From assembly GCA_905182995.1 (NCBI GenBank), contig CAJJDP010000022.1:4986-68985 (forward strand): a stretch of 64,000 nucleotides of DNA, read 5' to 3'. The notes beneath the pieces were generated by a model. It was given only the letters and a program-made list of their open reading frames with translations, did no database searches and was not told where the DNA came from. Position 1 is the first letter of the stretch; every line of letters begins with the position of its first letter. This DNA is from Paramecium octaurelia (taxonomy: Eukaryota; Ciliophora; Oligohymenophorea; Peniculida; Parameciidae). The translations under genes were made by a program, and so were the position numbers. Shown piece by piece: positions 60,425-64,000 of the stretch.

Positions 60425-62005
60425 ATGAATAACATCTATTAAGCCTAATTAACAGAAAGTAATCGCAAAAATTATCTAAAGTTGGTTAACCTGTTGTAAA
60501 TGATTATTTTTTATAATGAGTATTGCAATTTTTAGATTAAAGAAACAACATCTTAATTAGATTTGGATATCGAAAAAATTGATGAGCAAATTCAAGAAAA
60601 AGAACAGAAATTATTAAAGAGTAAAAGACGCTACTAAAAATGCAAAATCTACAAAGAGGAATTAAAAAAGCAATTAAAATTGAAACCATAAAAAGTTTAT
60701 GGATGTTTGTATTGTAGTCTCGAATTCAGCAATACCATTCTTTTGGATAGACACATGGATATCCACAAAGAGCCACCTAACGTAACTCCGCAAATAATAG
60801 CAATTCAAAAGGAATTACAATAATAACTAATGTACATGTACTAGGCAAAACAACAAAGAAAACAATTGGAATTATAGAAGGAGGACTTAAAATGTGGGAT
60901 GTTGGCAGCTGCAGGTATTTATTCAATTATCATATTAGAAAGAAATTAAGAACTTGTTTCCAATGAAAAAATGGAGTAGATTGAGAAGGTTTATATTGAA
61001 AAAGTAAATAGATTAGAGTCTCTATTGAATTAATTAAATGTATAGACCGAAAAAGAATAATATAAAATTGATTGGTTGGATAACCTTGAGGAAGGAGTTA
61101 AGGAATAATTAAATTTGAAAAGTGAATAGGAGAAATTATTAAAGACATAGGTTGAGGCTTAACAGGCATAATCTAAAGTGTTTAAAAGTTAAAGATCATT
61201 GTAAATGTCTAAAAAAGATATCAGAATCCCAAGCAATACAAGTTTTAAACCCTAATCCTAGCTTTATATTTAATCTTAGGTTCGTGGATCAAATCATTAA
61301 TTTCGTAGATCTAATGGGGGAATTGAATATGCTTCCGATGACTCCCCTAGAGAGGAAATAATATTAGAAGAGGATGATTAAGTTAGAGAAAATTTTGGTC
61401 ACGTAAAGAACATCTCCAGTGTTACTTCAAATCTGAAGGGGAAACATTCTAAAAATCCATCTGGAGTTTCCTTTTAAGAAAGTAATTTAAGAGGCCTAAC
61501 TAAATTTGAATAATATGAATACAGATATTAAGAGTTTAATAGTTTAGTAACTGAAATGCTGCTGAATAGATACTATTTAAGAAGAACTTAGTTTGATCCA
61601 CAAGTGATTGAGAAGGAAAGGCAAAAGTTATTGGATTAATTTGATGACTTGGATGAAGTAGATGATTTGGAAGATTTACTAAAATAAATGTAAAAGTAGA
61701 CCAAAGGGTTTGAGAAGAGAAAGAGATATTAAATAAAAAAGAAGAAGCTACGTCTATAAGATTAGGCAGAGAATGATTCTAAGGAGAATACTATTACTAC
61801 ATTGGAATCTAGCAGTGAAAATTAGGAAAGCTAGGAGGAAAAGGATGATGAAACTGAACTCAGAACTACTTAATAGTTTGAGTTAAGGAAGTTCCCATTT
61901 AAAATAACAGGAGGAGATTAAGAGCAAGGGAATGCAAATTAATAGCAGCAATACTAAGAGCCGGGACAGGGATATGGAGTAAATACTTTTAGTATAAATT
62001 ATTGA
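60425..62005 (+). CDS. DZIP1-like ciliary zinc finger protein
   Basis: 518 residues with one 24-nt intron (60915-60938). The N-terminal helical segment (NRKNYLKLVNLLQMIIFYN) and coiled coil precede a single C2H2 finger, YGCLYCSLEFSNTILLDRH then MDIH, at residue ~110. Long coiled coil (KVNRLESLLNQLNVQTEKEQ) and acidic, disordered regions follow (DDLDEVDDLEDLLKQ). This order matches DZIP1/Iguana proteins, which act at the basal body and transition zone in ciliogenesis. It is shorter than vertebrate DZIP1 (~870). It sits between two GST paralogues. Confidence 0.75.
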
Positions 62006-62888
62006 ATAAATAATTAGGAAAATATACATTAAAATCAAAAATAATATTCTTCTCTTTTTATTATCTTTTTTTAAAGAACTTTTTTCTTTTTATATATATT
62101 GAAATCAAAAATTTAATTCTTTGAAATTATTCACCCAATGGTTTGTAAATTATTCTAAATGGATTTAACTTGATTCTGCTTATTTTATCCTATTCTCTTA
62201 AATATTAGTAAATCGAAATTATGATTAAATACAAAATATGTAAAATATATCAAATGAAATTGGATATATCTAGAAGATAGGATGATTGGTATCAACTGTT
62301 TCTAGGTACAACATTTTCTGGTTGATGAATGAAGGAAAGGATCTTACAAATAATTGGATTTGAAAATTGGCAATGAGACGTTGTCAAATTTTTCACAATT
62401 TTGAGAAAATTCAAAAAATTTGCCTTAATTAACATTAAAATTGACTGATTGCGAAAATATTAAATAATAAATAAGTAAATTTTAAAGATTATTTTTATAC
62501 TAAAATCAGAGAAAATATTCTATCTCTCCCAATTACAGTATTACATAATTTTTCTAACAGTAATCATAATGAAATGGGATTTTTTTGGTTTGCAAATGTA
62601 ATTATTTTATTAACTAAAAGGGAAAAAATTGTTCTAATTCTAGATCCTCCACTATAAGTACTGTGATAAAATCATTAATACAATTAAATTATGAATGCTA
62701 ACAAAAAGTTGGGAATTCAAATCTAAAAATATATTCTTACACCTCTGGATAAGAAATAGAAGTTCAAAATAATATAATCCAAAATTTTATTCTTTTCTGT
62801 TTAAAGAACTAGTTTATAATTAATTTATATAATTTTAGGATAAATAACAATTTGTATAAATTTGGTTAATGAATGATTTATTAATATA
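62006..62888. other. AT-rich spacer with two more motif copies
   Basis: 883 bp with no gene. Copies of the TAAAATCA-rich motif lie near 62026-62055 and 62499-62530. No other feature seen. Confidence 0.5.
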
Positions 62889-63634
62889 TCATTATATCAA
62901 TCCCTTAATGAAGTCATTCAATGGAGCATTTTTAATCATGCCAAAGAATGCTTGATTAGCCTACTTGATTTGAGGTACTTGGGACATGTGTTGAACATAG
63001 TTTTTCAATCCTGGGAATTTGTCAAAGGAGTAATTGAAACCGAAAAGCATCTAGATTTCAAAGATTAAACTAAAATAAAAATAATTCAGATACGCTAAAT
63101 CGGCAATTGTCATTTTAGGTTAATTTTACACATATTTAAATTTGCCTTAGCCCAAAAATACATATTCTATAAATTAAAGGATTGATTCCATCTCCTTCTC
63201 TTTTGCTTCAAAATCAGGTGGAGCAGGCCTTCCCATCATTTTTGGTCCAATAATGTGATCAAACACAAATTTGGAAACCAATTTTGTGCCAGTATGATGC
63301 CAATCTAAATAACATTCTACTTTGGCAATTTCCTAAGGATCCTAAAATGGGAATCATCATATTAAGTTACCTTTGGGTAAAAATCATGCAACTGATATTT
63401 ATTGACAATGTATCTAAGAATAGCATGACTCTCAAACAATTTGAATCCGTCATCATCCAAAGCTGGTACACCTTAGCATGGGTTAATAGCTGTGTATTCT
63501 GGTGTAAGGTTTTCTTATTTTTGTAAATCCACAACTTTGGCTGTGTGAGGAACATTTCCCAAGGTTAACAAAGTAAGCACTGCTCTGGAAGGCATGGATA
63601 TGGGATTGTAGTAAAGTGTTAGTGTGTTACTCAT
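62889..63634 (-). CDS. Glutathione S-transferase, theta-like (copy 2)
   Basis: 238 residues with a 29-nt intron near 63,341-63,369. LYYNPISMPSRAVLTLL carries the Ser-containing N-terminal motif. It is followed by VPALDDDGFKLFESHAILRY (E-S glutathione site), CYLDWHHTGTKLVSKF, GRPAPPDFEAKEKEMESIL, MTIADLAYLNYF and FPGLKNYVQHMSQVPQIKQ. It is clearly paralogous to the copy at 59 kb (shared YLDWHHTGT and the P-APP/APEN loop) but quite diverged. Its intron is at a different position from that of copy 1. Confidence 0.93.
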
Positions 63635-63721
63635 AGTGATGTGTGGATATTAAAATAATAATACAAAATGTATGAAAGCATATAACATAAATATTTATTT
63701 TATAAGAATTTAGAACATTCC

Positions 63722-64000
63722 TCAAATCTTATTGTTTGCATAATTTTTTAATAATTCAGCAAACGTCATATTAAAAGTGGTTAAAGAACCTGCATACAAG
63801 CATCTCATAACATAGCCTCTAAATAATGCTTAAATCCCTTCATCTATTAGAATCCTCCAAATTCCGTGCAATTAATTCTTGTAATTAAACAAACCCTCCC
63901 CAGTTTGATTTTCCAGCATCTTTCGAGATTAAATTTATATCCTCATTTTACTAACTGAAAGTGGCTATGTCAAAATAGATGAGAAGAAGAATGCCCCTAA
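63722..64000 (-). CDS. Mitochondrial carrier (SLC25) family, partial
   Basis: The C-terminal ~90 residues, cut by the window end. TGA stop at 63724-63722. The last carrier repeat is visible: ILTQPLSVSKMRIQIQSRKM corresponds to the P-x-D/E-x-x-K/R signature (Asp replaced by Ser). HGIWRILIDEGIQALFRGYV matches the EG..(L/F)(Y/F)RG motif. The final helix is SLTTFNMTFAELLKNYA. It transports metabolites across the inner mitochondrial membrane; the substrate cannot be inferred from this part. Confidence 0.85.

Noticed and set aside
1-64000. tRNA genes, telomere repeats, CRISPR arrays
   Set aside because: I looked for a T-loop GTTCRA with an acceptor stem, C4A2/C3A3 repeats and regular spacer arrays, and saw none. 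A tRNA scan would settle the first.
1-64000. Germline-limited internal eliminated sequences
   Set aside because: From 17 kb onward coding frames are interrupted only by GT..AG introns of 20-30 nt and not by TA-bounded insertions, so the DNA looks somatic.

Overview
The window reads as macronuclear (somatic) DNA of a ciliate, most likely Paramecium or a close relative. Recognisable proteins are only readable when TAA and TAG are translated as glutamine and TGA is the sole stop. Coding frames are interrupted by tiny introns of mostly 21-32 nt that begin GT(A) and end (T)AG. Genes are tightly packed, with neighbours often 20-80 bp apart. The DNA is strongly AT-rich. With this code and these introns, most genes from about 17 kb onward resolve into whole open frames whose spliced lengths are multiples of three.

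Left part (1-17 kb): gene-poor and damaged. It holds the C-terminal end of an anoctamin, an unidentified broken gene, one whole TMBIM/Bax-inhibitor gene (5.2-6.1 kb), remnants of a TPR gene, a cut-short vWA gene, and a long broken gene for a Zn-binding protein with GxYxxGxKxGxW (MORN/YwqK-like) repeats. Two exact direct duplications of 1,328 and 1,315 bp each flank a single N (2027 and 9783) and look like unmerged contig overlaps.

Middle (17-44.9 kb): a pseudokinase-like gene, an otubain-like pseudo-deubiquitinase, DJ-1/PfpI, a SAP30BP/HCNGP-like protein, citrate synthase, a coiled-coil protein, an ER DnaJ, a small unknown, a CNG-type K+ channel, a large RCC1/IQ protein, several small unknown proteins, a RanBP2-type zinc finger protein, a RING-H2 protein, ubiquilin, a J-like protein without HPD, and a kinesin-light-chain-like TPR protein.

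Right part (44.9-64 kb): an ABCA transporter with a small membrane protein abutting it, a very large TmcB-like membrane protein, a lipoate-protein ligase, an EF-hand/coiled-coil protein, a second coiled-coil protein, a RING-LRR protein, ribosomal protein eS30, two theta-like GSTs flanking a DZIP1-like ciliary protein, and a mitochondrial carrier cut by the window end.

No operon logic is expected, and neighbours are functionally mixed. The most interesting signals are proteins that keep a catalytic fold but have lost key residues: kinase HRN/DFS, otubain Cys to Ser, J-domain YTD, and a degenerate cyclic-nucleotide-binding domain. The first two lie side by side and divergently oriented. No tRNA, telomere repeat, CRISPR array or virus-like element was recognised.
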